Assembly: GCF_000003605.2 (NCBI RefSeq)
Contig: NW_003131908.1
Span: forward strand, 4,240-16,415
Direction: 5' to 3'
Length of the DNA: 12,176 nt
Source: Saccoglossus kowalevskii
Taxonomy: Eukaryota > Hemichordata > Enteropneusta > Harrimaniidae
The position numbers and the translations under genes are program-made. Of this stretch, positions 1 to 9,195 are shown one piece after another. The notes below the pieces were generated by a model, which did not search any database, was not told the origin of the DNA, and saw only the letters and a list, made by a program, of their open reading frames with translations. Numbering within the stretch: position 1 is the first letter of the stretch; every line of letters starts with the position of its first letter.

Positions 1-720
1 AGCCGAGATCCAGTTCCGGAATAGGCAAAAATGCTGATTTTGATGATTTTTTAGCATACAGCCATCTTGAATTGGACTATGAAACAAATGCATGTGTTTA
101 TGTATGATATGTTGTATGATATATGTGTAGTTTGAATGTACTCATTCAAAGCATGTTAGAGTTGTGAACCTGCAACTGTATTTGTTAAAATATAATGGCC
201 AATAGTCAGTCATTTTGAGGTTAATCCAAAAATAAAAAGACATACATCAAGGTCCCATTGTATTTGAGATCTGGTTTCAAAATGGAGAAAAAGGGAGATA
301 TAATGTTCGATATAATGTCTGGTGTATCTGTGAAGTTTGAACTTGAACGGTTCAGGCATTTTAGATTTATTGAACCAAAACTGTATTTGTGGCCAACAAA
401 ATGGCCGACAGTCTGCTAATCCGAAAAATATAACTACATGTATGTGCATCAAGATCACATGATGTTCAATGTATGTTTGAACAGAATCTGCCCATGCACG
501 ACTGAGATCTGGTTCTAGAGTGGTGAAAAGTGTGATGCATTTTTTGCATTAAAATATCTGCCATTCAGCCATCTTGAATGAAATCATGGAAGAAATACAC
601 ATGCATATGTCCAATATAATGTCTGATGAAAATGTCAAGGTTCAATCAGTCCAAACATGAGCAAAATACGGATGGTCGTCCACACGCACACACGGATGCA
701 CGCACAAAGGTCGCTGTTTT
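1..720. repeat. diverged internal repeat block, about 240-260 bp period
   Basis: The motif GAGATCYRGTT recurs at 5, 266 and 504. The phrase GCCATCTTGAAT occurs at 61 and again at 568, AACTGTATTTGT occurs near 174 and 380, and TATAATGTCTG near 311 and 613. The order of these words is broadly kept, as expected from three old, diverged copies of one unit. The block ends in CA-rich DNA (ACACGCACACACGGATGCACGCAC, split by small variations) near 680-705. The repeat family is not recognised, and no open frame of interest is present. Confidence 0.5.
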
Positions 721-836
721 CGGGCTTCGTCTAAAAAGGAACTACATGTAATAATGAATTCCCGAGTGAGAAGAAAGCACAAAGTTAAGCTCATTTTGGT
801 CCAAAATGATTGAAATCCACTATGCTACACTGTATC

Positions 837-1126
837 CAGGGTTTTTTCTGGAAAAAAACTGCAAGAAGGAGCACTGCAATTCAGCAGCGCCATCAATTGG
901 AGGAGATAAGGTTCTCTTTACCAGGGTGTGGAGTTTTTGATAATTCTAAGTTAAAATAAAGCATTCTATGACTTTCTTAGGGCCACAGTTGGAGACTGTG
1001 GCCACATGTGAACCCTGGTCAATCAGAATTTTATGGTTGCCAGAGGATCTGCACCCTAGGGTAAGGGGCGCATGGCCATGGCATGAGGATGGTGCGCCCC
1101 TGTTCCCTTGTTTAAAAAAATCCCTG
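837..1126. mobile_element. possible hAT-type MITE with CAGGG(A)TTTTTT ends
   Basis: The left end reads CAGGGTTTTTTC. The right end, reverse complemented, reads CAGGGATTTTTTT. Just inside, GCGCCATC on the left and GCGCACCATC on the right (reverse complement) suggest the inverted repeat extends imperfectly. Two further stems lie inside: GGCCACAG...CTGTGGCC (981-988 with 996-1003) and GGGGCGCA...TGCGCCCC (1065-1072 with 1093-1100). CAGGG-type ends are common in hAT elements. However, the 8 bp on each side do not match, so the superfamily is inference. Confidence 0.45.
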
Positions 1127-1287
1127 GTATAAATGTATAAAACAGCTTGATACATAGCAATATTATATTCTTAATGTTGCTATATTGTAATGTGTTTATA
1201 TTGTGGTGATTTTGCATTAGCAATAAGACACAATATTTAAACTAATAAATATGAACATGAATGAGTTGATTCACATAAAACCAACTA

Positions 1288-1465
1288 CACTGTAACCTCG
1301 ATATAATGAACACCTTTATAATGAATTCCCTGATATAATGAACACATAGCATGTCTCCCGCTCACAACAAACCCAATGTACTATATACTTCATTATAGTG
1401 AACATTTCACTATAACAAACTAATTGTATGTCCCCCAAAGAGTTTGTTATAACGAGGCTACAGTG
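1288..1465. mobile_element. pogo/Tigger-like MITE (Tc1/mariner superfamily)
   Basis: This 178-bp element is flanked by TA on both sides (1286-1287 and 1466-1467). The left end reads CACTGTAACCTCGATATAA and the right end, reverse complemented, reads CACTGTAGCCTCGTTATAA: 17 of 19 identical. TATAATGAAC-like words are repeated inside both arms. The CCTCGATATAACGAAC style of terminus is typical of pogo-group elements of invertebrates. It has no coding capacity, so it is a non-autonomous copy. Confidence 0.75.
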
Positions 1466-2041
1466 TACCATATTAATCTTCAATATCACTGCAAAATATC
1501 ACCCATGAGCAATCTTTTGGTGCCACAAAAACAAATAATTAATTTGTAAAAATTAACATGGTAGTAAAAATAATTTATTTTTCAAGAGCGTGAAATAATA
1601 GGATAATAAGAATTTAATAAGAATTTCATGCACAGAACAACAGTTTGTTGATAGAATAATTAAGATACTGTATAATCAGAAAATTTAAAATTATTAACTG
1701 AAAGCATTGCAATCTGGCAAGCTTGCACTGACACAGAGTTAAGAAGCTATCCAATCAAAGACATGAACTTGAGTATCGAGTCACTAATGCCATCCTGTAA
1801 TTACATTTATGTCTAGGTGAAAATTGTATTAACGTGTTGCTATTGCTACCGTATTATGTTCTGCATAAAAAGTTACAGCACAAATTAAAAGGATACAAAT
1901 TTAAGTATAGAGCGCATGTCTAAATGAGGCTGATCTGTATTCGTAGCGGGCATGAAAACATTTGATTGTACAAGCAATCGATGATTATTTGGTTCTGGTG
2001 AACTCCCAAAATATGACACATTCATGCTAAATTAAACTTAC

Positions 2042-2237
2042 CATGTTCTCTTGGCTCAAATAAATTGACCAAATGATGAAATATTCTTTGGCAGTGTGGA
2101 TTGGGATCTCGTAGAATTGGTTCAGGTATGGATGACTTTGGTATGGTCAAAACAGATAACCATTCACAGTATACATTAACACAGTCTCGAATGGCATCAT
2201 GCTCTGAGAGAGGCAGACTTAGACCAAAACACACAAC
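2042..2237 (-). CDS. RALGAPB: RALGAPB, second coding exon (Ral GTPase-activating protein subunit beta)
   Basis: This internal exon is 196 nt, 65 codons plus one base. It opens after an acceptor reading CCTGTATAG on the minus strand and closes at a strong donor, CATG|GTAAGT, leaving a phase-1 end. The peptide starts VVCFGLSLPL and ends NLFEPREHG. It is colinear with the region of vertebrate RALGAPB that follows the WTMEV motif (recalled as CYGLTLPL, then a PKDSIP-like stretch and NLFVPR), with matching length. The family protein is the non-catalytic partner of RalGAP alpha-1/2; the heterodimer stimulates GTP hydrolysis on RalA and RalB in the cytoplasm. The GAP-like domain is near the C terminus and lies outside this window. 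Joining the two exons gives the first 137 codons of a protein that is about 1,500 residues in vertebrates. No in-frame stop or frameshift is seen. Confidence 0.9.
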
Positions 2238-3285
2238 CTATACAGGAAACAAGGGAGTTAGATAAGTTAAATAGAATGATAGAATGTTTTTTTTTTGTTT
2301 CAGTGCAGTGAAAATCATGATTGACACATCAGCATTAACATTATATTTTTACGAACACCAAAACAGCACAATGCCAGAGCTATAGGTTGCTGACTGGTTT
2401 GCAATTCACATCTCGAGATCCTTACATGAAGAGAACTGTTAGGTGAAACATGCTTGTTCTAATCGCATAACGATCTCCAGGTGTTCATTATTTCTGGTTT
2501 GATGTTTGGGAAAACTATTGCGGTGATGCATTTTCATAAAAACTGCCATCAAGAATCGGAACTGAAAAGTACATGTACATGCAGTTCCAAAAATGAATAA
2601 ATAATAATACTGTACTGTATGGTAAAGACAAAATAAACATTACAAAAACAAAACATTATGTGTATCAAAAAATCAAATACCATTAGAGAAATTGTGAAAT
2701 CTTGACACTGACCAACACAAAATGAAACTGGAGATATGATTTAATTGCACCCAAACTTATTTTGTTCATAGAGTGTTTTCAAAACTTTGTCTGAAAATGA
2801 AAACACCAAAACAGAAAAAAATACTTCTTCCAAGAAAATGAAAAGCCTGTAGGAAAGATGTGCGAGTGTTTTTAAATAAATTAATATTTTTTTAAAAAAA
2901 ACACACAGATACACTCATCTAGAAGGGAGGTGTCATTCCAATGTACCTTGTTATGGTTTATGCACAGTCCGTCCATCATGATAGAATTGTCATTGTCATT
3001 GTCACAGTCCCTCCATAGAGGGACTGTGATTTATGTAACAAATAATGAGATGATATTAATAAGAATCCACGTATTTTAAAAATATAACCTGATTATAGAT
3101 TAGTGGAGGAGGGAGGGGCAGTTGAAGTGTGATCCATTGGTTAAAAAGCTAAGGCATGTGACACAACCCTGGAGTTTATCATTATGAGTGGATGGGTTGT
3201 CGGAGATCCGCTACCAATACAATCCAGTAAAAATACCATAGCTCTCAAGACATGCAGTTTAATGTGACAGATGAATTCTTTCTAC
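2238..3285 (-). other. RALGAPB intron between the two coding exons
   Basis: This 1,048-bp phase-0 intron has a GTAGAA donor and a TATAG acceptor. It is AT-rich with no coding signal. It contains a run of nine T at about 2287 and a foldback hairpin at 3002-3029. A related partial motif (CACAGTCCGTCCAT) lies just upstream at about 2965. Nothing else is recognised. Confidence 0.85.
3002..3029. repeat. foldback hairpin TCACAGTCCCTC, copy 1
   Basis: This is a perfect 12-bp inverted repeat, TCACAGTCCCTC and GAGGGACTGTGA, with the 4-base loop CATA. It lies in a RALGAPB intron. The following bases (TTTATGTAACAAATAATGAG) resemble those following a second copy at 5178, so the repeat unit is longer than the hairpin alone. 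It could be the terminus of a foldback or MITE family; the family is not recognised. Confidence 0.6.
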
Positions 3286-3501
3286 CTCCATTGTCCAGTG
3301 TACTTGCTTCTCCGTTTCCAAATTACTGTCTTTAACCGCTGAGTGAGAACTGGTTGCTGCCAAACTAATGGTGGATGCGAGATGTTTAACCACTGATACG
3401 GCCACCTCCTTTCCAACCCCAGATGGGTACGACTGCAAGACGCTGACATTACTTTTATCATTTTGAATTGCTGTTTGAAGAGATGCCCAATCAGAATACA
3501 T
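3286..3501 (-). CDS. RALGAPB: RALGAPB, first coding exon with start codon
   Basis: The exon has 72 codons from the ATG at 3501 and ends GAG|GTAGAA. It begins MYSDWASLQTAIQNDKSN, then SVLQSYPSGVGKEVA, and ends VHWTME. This matches the recalled N terminus of vertebrate RALGAPB (MYSEW, IQND, SVLHSYP, VGREVA, WTMEV) residue by residue through most of its length. The start is supported by that match and by an in-frame TGA at 3561-3559 with no ATG between. Splicing is phase 0, and E|VVCFGL restores the family order MEV-x-CxGL. The 20-residue serine- and threonine-rich stretch before ETEKQVHWTME is the least conserved part. Short out-of-frame upstream ATGs (3575, 3563) precede it, so the 5' leader either contains tiny uORFs or is spliced. 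ZFYVE21 lies divergently upstream. Confidence 0.92.
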
Positions 3502-3978
3502 AGCTGACGACGAGTGGCTGTTTAGATCTTCAATAAAACAAAATATAGACAAACACGCTCATTTTCATACCATTTTCTTGAATGTTTACATCGCAGTCAC
3601 GGAAGAAAACAATATTTTATACAGAATCCGCCGACTTTGTAGTGCGCATCCGTCTGCGCACAAAAGATAATCCTGAATTGCGCCGCATGGCGGTCAAATG
3701 ATAATTACATTTTATATTCGTTTATTTATATCACAAACACAAAACATTATTGTATGTTCGTTCATAATATCACAATATCCGGCACAATACATTACAGTTA
3801 CTGAATATTGTACTTATTTTTGTTTTTCATTGACATTTTATTCTCCATATGACTTTACATACATCAAAATATCAAGACTTAACAGTAAAAAAAAGTTAAA
3901 GGATTAGCTGAGGTGCACAAGACTGCACGTGCTTTTTGGCCAATATGCCGTACTGTACAGCTGTGGTTATTATTAATA

Positions 3979-4355
3979 GAGGGAGGGCAAGGGGGTAGCT
4001 GGTACAGTTTTACAGGAAATAAAATGGGCTTTTTACAATTTACAAGACAAAAAAGACGTTTTTACAGTTTACAGTGAAAATTGAATTTTGCAGTGAATTG
4101 TATCATCTAGTCGTTTTACAGTTTCGAAAATGTAATTTCCCTGAATTATTCTTTACGATTTTTTTATTTGGATATAAATTCTTGTACGTACCGAGAAAAG
4201 TTATACATTTTTACAGTGTACGAGAAAAATATTTGATTGATTACGTTGTACGTCTAGCCTGTGATTACAGAATTACTGAATTTATTTTTTCAATTTACGT
4301 TGTACGAACAAAAAAATATTGCAATTACGTTGAACGAAAATAACCTTTGCCCCCC
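3979..4355. mobile_element. possible MITE with G-rich imperfect inverted ends and TTAATA flanks
   Basis: TTAATA occurs directly before (3973-3978) and directly after (4356-4361) a 377-bp segment. Its left end reads GAGGGAGGGCAAGGGGG. Its right end, reverse complemented, reads GGGGGGCAAAGG. The interior is AT-rich, with repeated words TTACAGTTT and TACGTTGTACG and no convincing coding sequence. TTAA-containing duplications would suit a piggyBac-like origin, but the termini are too imperfect to assign a superfamily. Confidence 0.4.
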
Positions 4356-4391
4356 TTAATAAGATCGTCGTAATATCTGGGCTACGCATCT

Positions 4392-4512
4392 CTTGTTTAC
4401 GGCAATACGTATACACACTAAATCATAGCCGTCTTGTTTACGGCAATACGTATACACACTAAATCATAGCCGCCTTGTTTACGGCAATACGTATACACAC
4501 TAAATCATAGCC
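4392..4512. repeat. 41-bp tandem repeat, three copies
   Basis: Units start at 4392, 4433 and 4474 with an exact 41-bp period. Each opens CTTGTTTACGGCAATACG and ends AATCATAGCC. The copies are almost identical, differing only at the junction (CCGT against CCGC), so the expansion is recent or conserved by exchange. The unit contains the self-complementary words TACGTA and GTATAC. It lies between two divergent genes. Copy number could vary between individuals. Confidence 0.95.
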
Positions 4513-5177
4513 CGTCACGGTTCACACAGATTTTCTCTATAAAACTAATATTTCATCAAACGCACCGAGTAAACTGACAAATTGATCTGCAATTGTAGCA
4601 AATTTTGTTGTTATCTGTTATGTGTTAACTGAGATTAAATTATTTGTTGTAGCATAGTCCTTAAAATAAAATGTATTTTTAAGGTCTATGGTTGTAGGTA
4701 ATCTACTACCTGCCGACATCTAAATCTGAGAACATACCTCGCCTATCTAATTATCGGGATTCAAGATTATTACAGATGAAGTTCTTGTGTTATGAGTCTT
4801 AACATTGGTACAGGCTCAAAATATGCACAAAATATGTACTCTATTGTGTAGGTTTATTGTGATGTTATTGTTTAGAAACATTGTCAGGTGACAATACAGT
4901 TTCAGATAAAAAAATATGTTTATTTAAAGAACTAATTAGATTCATAATTATCAATATTTTTATGCATGTTAACATTGATCAATTTTGTAGTATTTTATAA
5001 TCTTATAACTTTATTTTGCTTTGTACCAAATTAGAATTGTTAAATTTTCTAAGTGGTTGCAATAAAATTGTATATTATCTTATAATATACCAGTAAGCAT
5101 ACATTTATGCCCATCGACATACCTGAAGTTGTCGATAGATGGCGCAACTCAGAAACTTCGAGTCAGTTGAGTTACAT

Positions 5178-5203
5178 CACAGTCCCTCTATCCCGGGACT
5201 GTG
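5178..5203. repeat. foldback hairpin CACAGTCCC, copy 2
   Basis: CACAGTCCC (5178-5186) pairs with GGGACTGTG (5195-5203). It is related to the hairpin at 3002-3029, including the downstream TTACATAAATGA-like sequence, and lies in the same orientation 2.2 kb away. Confidence 0.55.
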
Positions 5204-5293
5204 GTTACATAAATGAAAAAAATGATATACGATGATAGAACAGCCCAAAGTCAACTGGCGCACAACTGCGATATTAACTACTAGTATATGTGG

Positions 5294-5305
5294 ACCGCCA
5301 TCTTG
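5294..5305 (-). promoter_or_regulatory. YY1/TISU-like element on the minus strand
   Basis: The minus strand reads CAAGATGGCGGT, which fits the published TISU consensus SAASATGGCGGC at 11 of 12 positions and also a YY1 site. Translation from this ATG stops after six residues, so it is not a start for a real protein. Being upstream of RALGAPB and in its orientation, it could mark a transcription start with a noncoding first exon. That link is inference. Confidence 0.35.
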
Positions 5306-5391
5306 AAGTTGAATACGGCTTAAAATTCAATACAAGGTGTGAAACGCGTTTTTCAGATTCCTACAAATGAGGGGGAAAAAATCATCAAATA

Positions 5392-6058
<667 letters not shown>

Positions 6059-6357
6059 TAGAAAGAAAGAGATAAAATTCCTAGTTTTGCACCCCTCAGG
6101 GACCGAAGCGAGTCTAATCCAAACAGCAGCGACCGGAAGTGTATGATGAAAACATGGAAGCTAACTTCCATGATGAAAACAACCAATGGGTTAATACTGT
6201 ATGCGTTGCTGCAATACTGGCTTACTTTTCTATTATTGCAATATATTATGTTACTGTAACAAAATCCACGGTTCACAGAATAAATAAAAAAAACAAATAC
6301 ATGTATTATGATGAACGATATAATCTGTAATTGGGCACAGACAGTAGTCCGTGGTAG

Positions 6358-6390
6358 CATGGACGTACGAGAGATGGACGCTGCACGGTG
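6358..6390 (+). repeat. 33-bp inverted repeat, left arm
   Basis: This segment, which begins CATGGACGTACGAGAGATGG, matches the reverse complement of 8503-8535 at 31 of 33 positions. The pair brackets the first hAT element and the acidic ORF. It may be the remains of termini or subterminal repeats of an older element; no flanking duplication was found. Confidence 0.7.
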
Positions 6391-6574
6391 TTTACCCGCT
6401 TTGATGTATGTGCGTTGCCACCACCAGATTACTGTTAATCCAGATCGTGTCTGCATAATTTCCTGTCCACGGGAAACGATCACGAACACCGTCACGCCCG
6501 ATTATAGCTCGGTTCATCTTAGTTTTGTCCCGAACACCCCAATGATCTGTTTACGATCGCCAAGAGAAAACAAA

Positions 6575-6733
6575 ATGGCGACGGACAGGCAACAGAGAAA
6601 GTTTGGTTTCGATTCGGATTTTGTTGATCCCGACATTTTAGAACTAGACGATATTGATTTTGATATTGAAGAAATTGAAACTGTCAACTCAGCCGTCCCT
6701 GAAGAGGACGAACAGCAGTATTGTTTCTCCTGA
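6575..6733 (+). CDS. unrecognised acidic 52-codon ORF with ATGGCG start
   Basis: The ATG sits in CAAAATGGCGAC, similar to the ZFYVE21 start context. The peptide begins MATDRQQRKFGFDSDFVD, is dominated by Asp, Glu and Ile in residues 12-36 (LELDDIDFDIEEIE), and ends in QQYCFS. Above it the same frame stays open to 6308, but that part looks random. It lies inside ZFYVE21 intron 1, between a 33-bp inverted repeat arm and a hAT insertion, so it may be a 5' exon or fragment of an older mobile element. A nested small host gene or chance are the alternatives. I do not recognise the family and assign no function. Confidence 0.3.
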   Translation: MATDRQQRKFGFDSDFVDPDILELDDIDFDIEEIETVNSAVPEEDEQQYCFS

Positions 6734-6912
6734 GAGCCATTAACGTGAAAGCTAATGTTAAAGAAGTCCATGTTTAACATCGAATTACGGCGGCCGATTT
6801 TTTTCGAACATTTCAAGCTTTGTACCATCTGTAAATTCCACTCGAATTGAACATCGGATAAAAAAAATCGTCATCCGCTCACACCGCAGTGTTCTCCCCA
6901 AAGCGTTTTAGC

Positions 6913-6981
6913 GTAGCGGGGCCGCTACTCCATTATTTATGCCGCTACTCTGAGAGATTGCCCGCTACTCTGTGGCATTTC
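6913..6981 (+). repeat. phased subterminal repeats of hAT copy 1
   Basis: A palindrome GTAGCGG-GG-CCGCTAC (6913-6928) begins 26 bp inside the left terminus. Its right arm is the first of four direct repeats with 20-bp spacing, about two helical turns, which would place sites on one face of the DNA. hAT transposases are known to bind short subterminal repeats, and that role here is inference. Confidence 0.7.
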
Positions 6982-7209
6982 CTGTTACTCTTTCTTTTAG
7001 CTTGTTAATACACGTGCGAATCTGTTAGTCAGCGTCATCAGCGTCCGGTACTGTGAGCCAAATCAGGTGTGAATGGAAACATGTCAGTGATTACGCAAAG
7101 ACAATGGACTAATACAGCTTCGGACTTCGACAATAAACACTTTCGCCCTATTTAATTGGGGTAATAGCGAGTATTTTCTCAGTAGCATATTTGGCTGGAA
7201 GAAGCAACG

Positions 7210-7979
7210 ATGTCAAACAGCAGAAATATTACGTTGTGGTTCCGCGTAGAACGCCCTGCTGGGCCCCTGGTTGCGAGCGATAAACCCACCAGCAACGCGG
7301 TCACCGGTACCCCTGGCAGTGGTACTAAACGTATCCAAGATGATGTTACAACGAAAAGTGCAAAAAAATAAACTCTAGATTTGATGCACAATGGACAACA
7401 AAATATACGTGGCTGAGAGAAACATCCGATGGCAAAGGTAAAAAAAGTATTTATTTGTAGCGTTTTACTTGGAAACGAGTTTTGACCTAGTTTAGTAAAT
7501 TTTTGTATGGCTTCATTTTTTGCCGATCGTCGAAACATTTTTTTGGAAACGACCTTCTTTCTGGAAGTTCAAAAATTGTTGGCTACGATTTATCAAAGTA
7601 ACTAATACTAGTATTGTGTTTTGAAATAGTTGGGTAAAGTTTATCGTGGCAATTTTTAAGTTTAGCGACTTTTCAAAATGGCGGCAATTTGTTTATTTTC
7701 GTGTTGATCGTGACGATATTTTTTAAATACAAGTATTGATTCGCTCCTATTTCTTATCTTTTAGGAATGCTGTGACACATATGTGGAAAATTCAACTTAA
7801 AAACATCCAGAAATAGTTCTTTGGTATGGAATTCTATGCCATGTATAACTATTACGAAATATGCTATCGATAAACACGCACACTCGGAGATGCACAAGAA
7901 GGCCATGTCATTTAATAGAAGTGGGAAGCAAAGAAAATCACGGCGTTCTCAAAAGCTGCAGATCACTGGGCTTCCATGA
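7210..7979 (+). pseudogene. relic of a hAT transposase gene with N-terminal zinc-finger region
   Basis: An ATG at 7210 opens 53 codons (MSNSRNITLWFRVERPAGP...) ending at TAA 7369, next to an A-run. After a frameshift the text resumes as SRFDAQWTTKYTWLRETSDGK to 7437, the RxFxxxWxxxYxWL signature that precedes TTF/BED-like zinc fingers in ZNF862-type hAT proteins. A likely intron follows (AAAG|GTAAAA at 7438 to TTTTAG at 7764). Then come MLC-DTYV (with a frame break at the cysteine) and, in another frame, SMPC...KYAIDKHAHSEMHKKAM, ending at TGA 7977. The H...H pair (7875, 7893) fits the finger's last ligands. At least two frameshifts and no catalytic region show it is dead. Confidence 0.6.
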
Positions 7980-8502
7980 AAGTCCGAAGAATCAACATTA
8001 CATAGAAATCACACAGCAGCAGATTCATTTAATCTTCTACATAAATTTGTTAAAAAATAAAGACACATTTTCATCCATGCAAGCCTGTCATTATTGTTTT
8101 CTTTATCTTCAGACAAATGCTAATGATATGTAAATTATATGCAAATTAGCCGCCACTCTGATACATTTTTCTGGGGAGAACACTGCACCGGGTTTACTGG
8201 CAATATTAAATTAAAATTGTTAACAAATGCAGAAGATCTGTACAAACATGCTCGTAAACTTGCCTAGAATATACGGATCTGCGTTAAACCTTCGATTTAC
8301 AACTTAACATTGCACCAGCTCACAGGCAAGGTCTGTATTTATTTTTTTGACCAATATAATATAAAATTTAAGATTCGAATCTTGTCGTGAAAAATCAAAA
8401 CTAAGATCGGGCGGCAACTCAGCCAAGATGAAAGTACGTCTGCCTATTCATAAATTTAAGATGAGTACAATAGAAAGACAATGCGTCTTATCAGGTGTGA
8501 AT

Positions 8503-8535
8503 CACCGTGCAGCGTCCATCTTTAGTACGTCCATG
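8503..8535 (-). repeat. 33-bp inverted repeat, right arm
   Basis: This is the reverse-complement partner of 6358-6390, with two mismatches. Similarity beyond the core is weak on both sides, which suggests an old repeat or a small shared module. Confidence 0.7.
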
Positions 8536-9087
8536 GTCGTAGCCAGTTGCCGTGGAATAACCACATAGTCACTCAATTTGTTGAGGGTTTGTTTGCTGTC
8601 TGACTTTCACTCCTTTCGGCTATTCTCAGTAACTTGGAACAGACACTGAATTGACAGCCGTATACATATATACATATATGTCAACAGTAACTATCTTGCT
8701 GCAAGAACTATGCTTTGGGGAAACAGCCATGCCATATTTGTTTCTGTTTTTTTTCAACTATTCTACCAATAATTGAATCAACCATAGACTTTGATGGGGT
8801 ATTGTACCTTGCCGGTTTTGCTGTTATTTTCTTTTACCCAGTTGTAATAATAATAATAATAATTTTATTCAACGCGAAAATCTACTACAGAGAGTAAAAC
8901 AAAAACAAAAACAGAAATAATACTTCACGCAACAAAAATCACAGATAGCACATTATGAGTAAACTTGTCATTTAAATACAAAATGCTGAAAACAAAGGAT
9001 TGAATTTGCATCCGGTTCGTTGACCAATCAGATTTATTGTATCCTGGGCAACCTATGTGCTAGTATTGTTTTACTAGGTAGAAGCAT

Positions 9088-9195
9088 AGACAGTATTGTA
9101 GTACTATACTGTCTGTGATAGAAATGAAACATGTTTCTGCCATTTCACTCTTTGTCAATTCACCACAAACATAATAACACTATAGACAGTATTGT
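9088..9195. repeat. short inverted and direct repeats of ATAGACAGTATTGT
   Basis: AGACAGTAT (9088-9096) pairs with ATACTGTCT (9106-9114). The word ATAGACAGTATTGT recurs at about 9182. This may be a remnant of a small foldback element; nothing further is visible. Confidence 0.4.

Larger units (their letters stand above)
1..2041 (-). other. RALGAPB downstream intron, partial, filled with repeats
   Basis: The GTAAGT donor is at 2041-2036. The next RALGAPB exon should begin by completing a glycine codon, and no stretch down to position 1 resembles that part of the family, so the intron runs off the left edge. It contains a diverged repeat block (1 to about 720), a CAGGG-ended element (837-1126) and a pogo-like MITE (1288-1465). 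From about 1470 to 2036 it is AT-rich DNA with no recognised feature. Confidence 0.75.
6887..8185 (+). mobile_element. hAT-family element, copy 1 (degenerate, 1,299 bp)
   Basis: The termini are CAGTGTTCTCCCCA on the left and its exact reverse complement TGGGGAGAACACTG on the right. CACCG occurs on both sides (6882-6886, 8186-8190), but the full 8-bp flanks do not match, so the duplication has decayed or is coincidental. Left subterminal repeats lie at 6921, 6941, 6961 and 6981 (GCCGCTACTC, GCCGCTACTC, CCCGCTACTC, CCTGTTACTC), spaced exactly 20 bp. One GCCGCCAC lies 29 bp from the right end. A segment of 21 identical bases near the right end (8128-8148) is shared with copy 2. The interior carries a broken transposase-type gene. 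The length is far below that of an intact hAT. Confidence 0.85.

Noticed and set aside
946-1155. 69-codon minus-strand ORF
   Set aside because: It lies mostly within the CAGGG-ended element and its hairpins; no protein similarity recognised.
3518-3570. Possible 53-bp 5' UTR intron of RALGAPB (ATG|GTATGA to CTAAACAG)
   Set aside because: Too short for a typical animal intron; the acceptor may instead serve a more distant first exon.
6139-6330. 63-codon plus-strand ORF with a hydrophobic stretch (VAAILAYFSIIAIYYVTV)
   Set aside because: No family match. It sits in an intron beside a short palindrome (CATGGAAG...CTTCCATG), and AT-rich DNA often gives hydrophobic translations.
8371-8384. AAGATTCGAATCTT palindrome resembling a tRNA T-arm
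   Set aside because: No A box, anticodon arm or acceptor pairing nearby; it is just a 14-bp palindrome.
7062-8502. Shared 13-mer ATCAGGTGTGAAT at about 7062 and 8491
   Set aside because: A 13-base match is expected about once by chance in a window of this size.
6103-8622. Extended similarity beyond the 33-bp inverted repeat (CCGAAGCGAGT against CCGAAAGGAGT)
   Set aside because: Spacing to the core differs by about 170 bp between arms and matches are scattered, so chance cannot be excluded.
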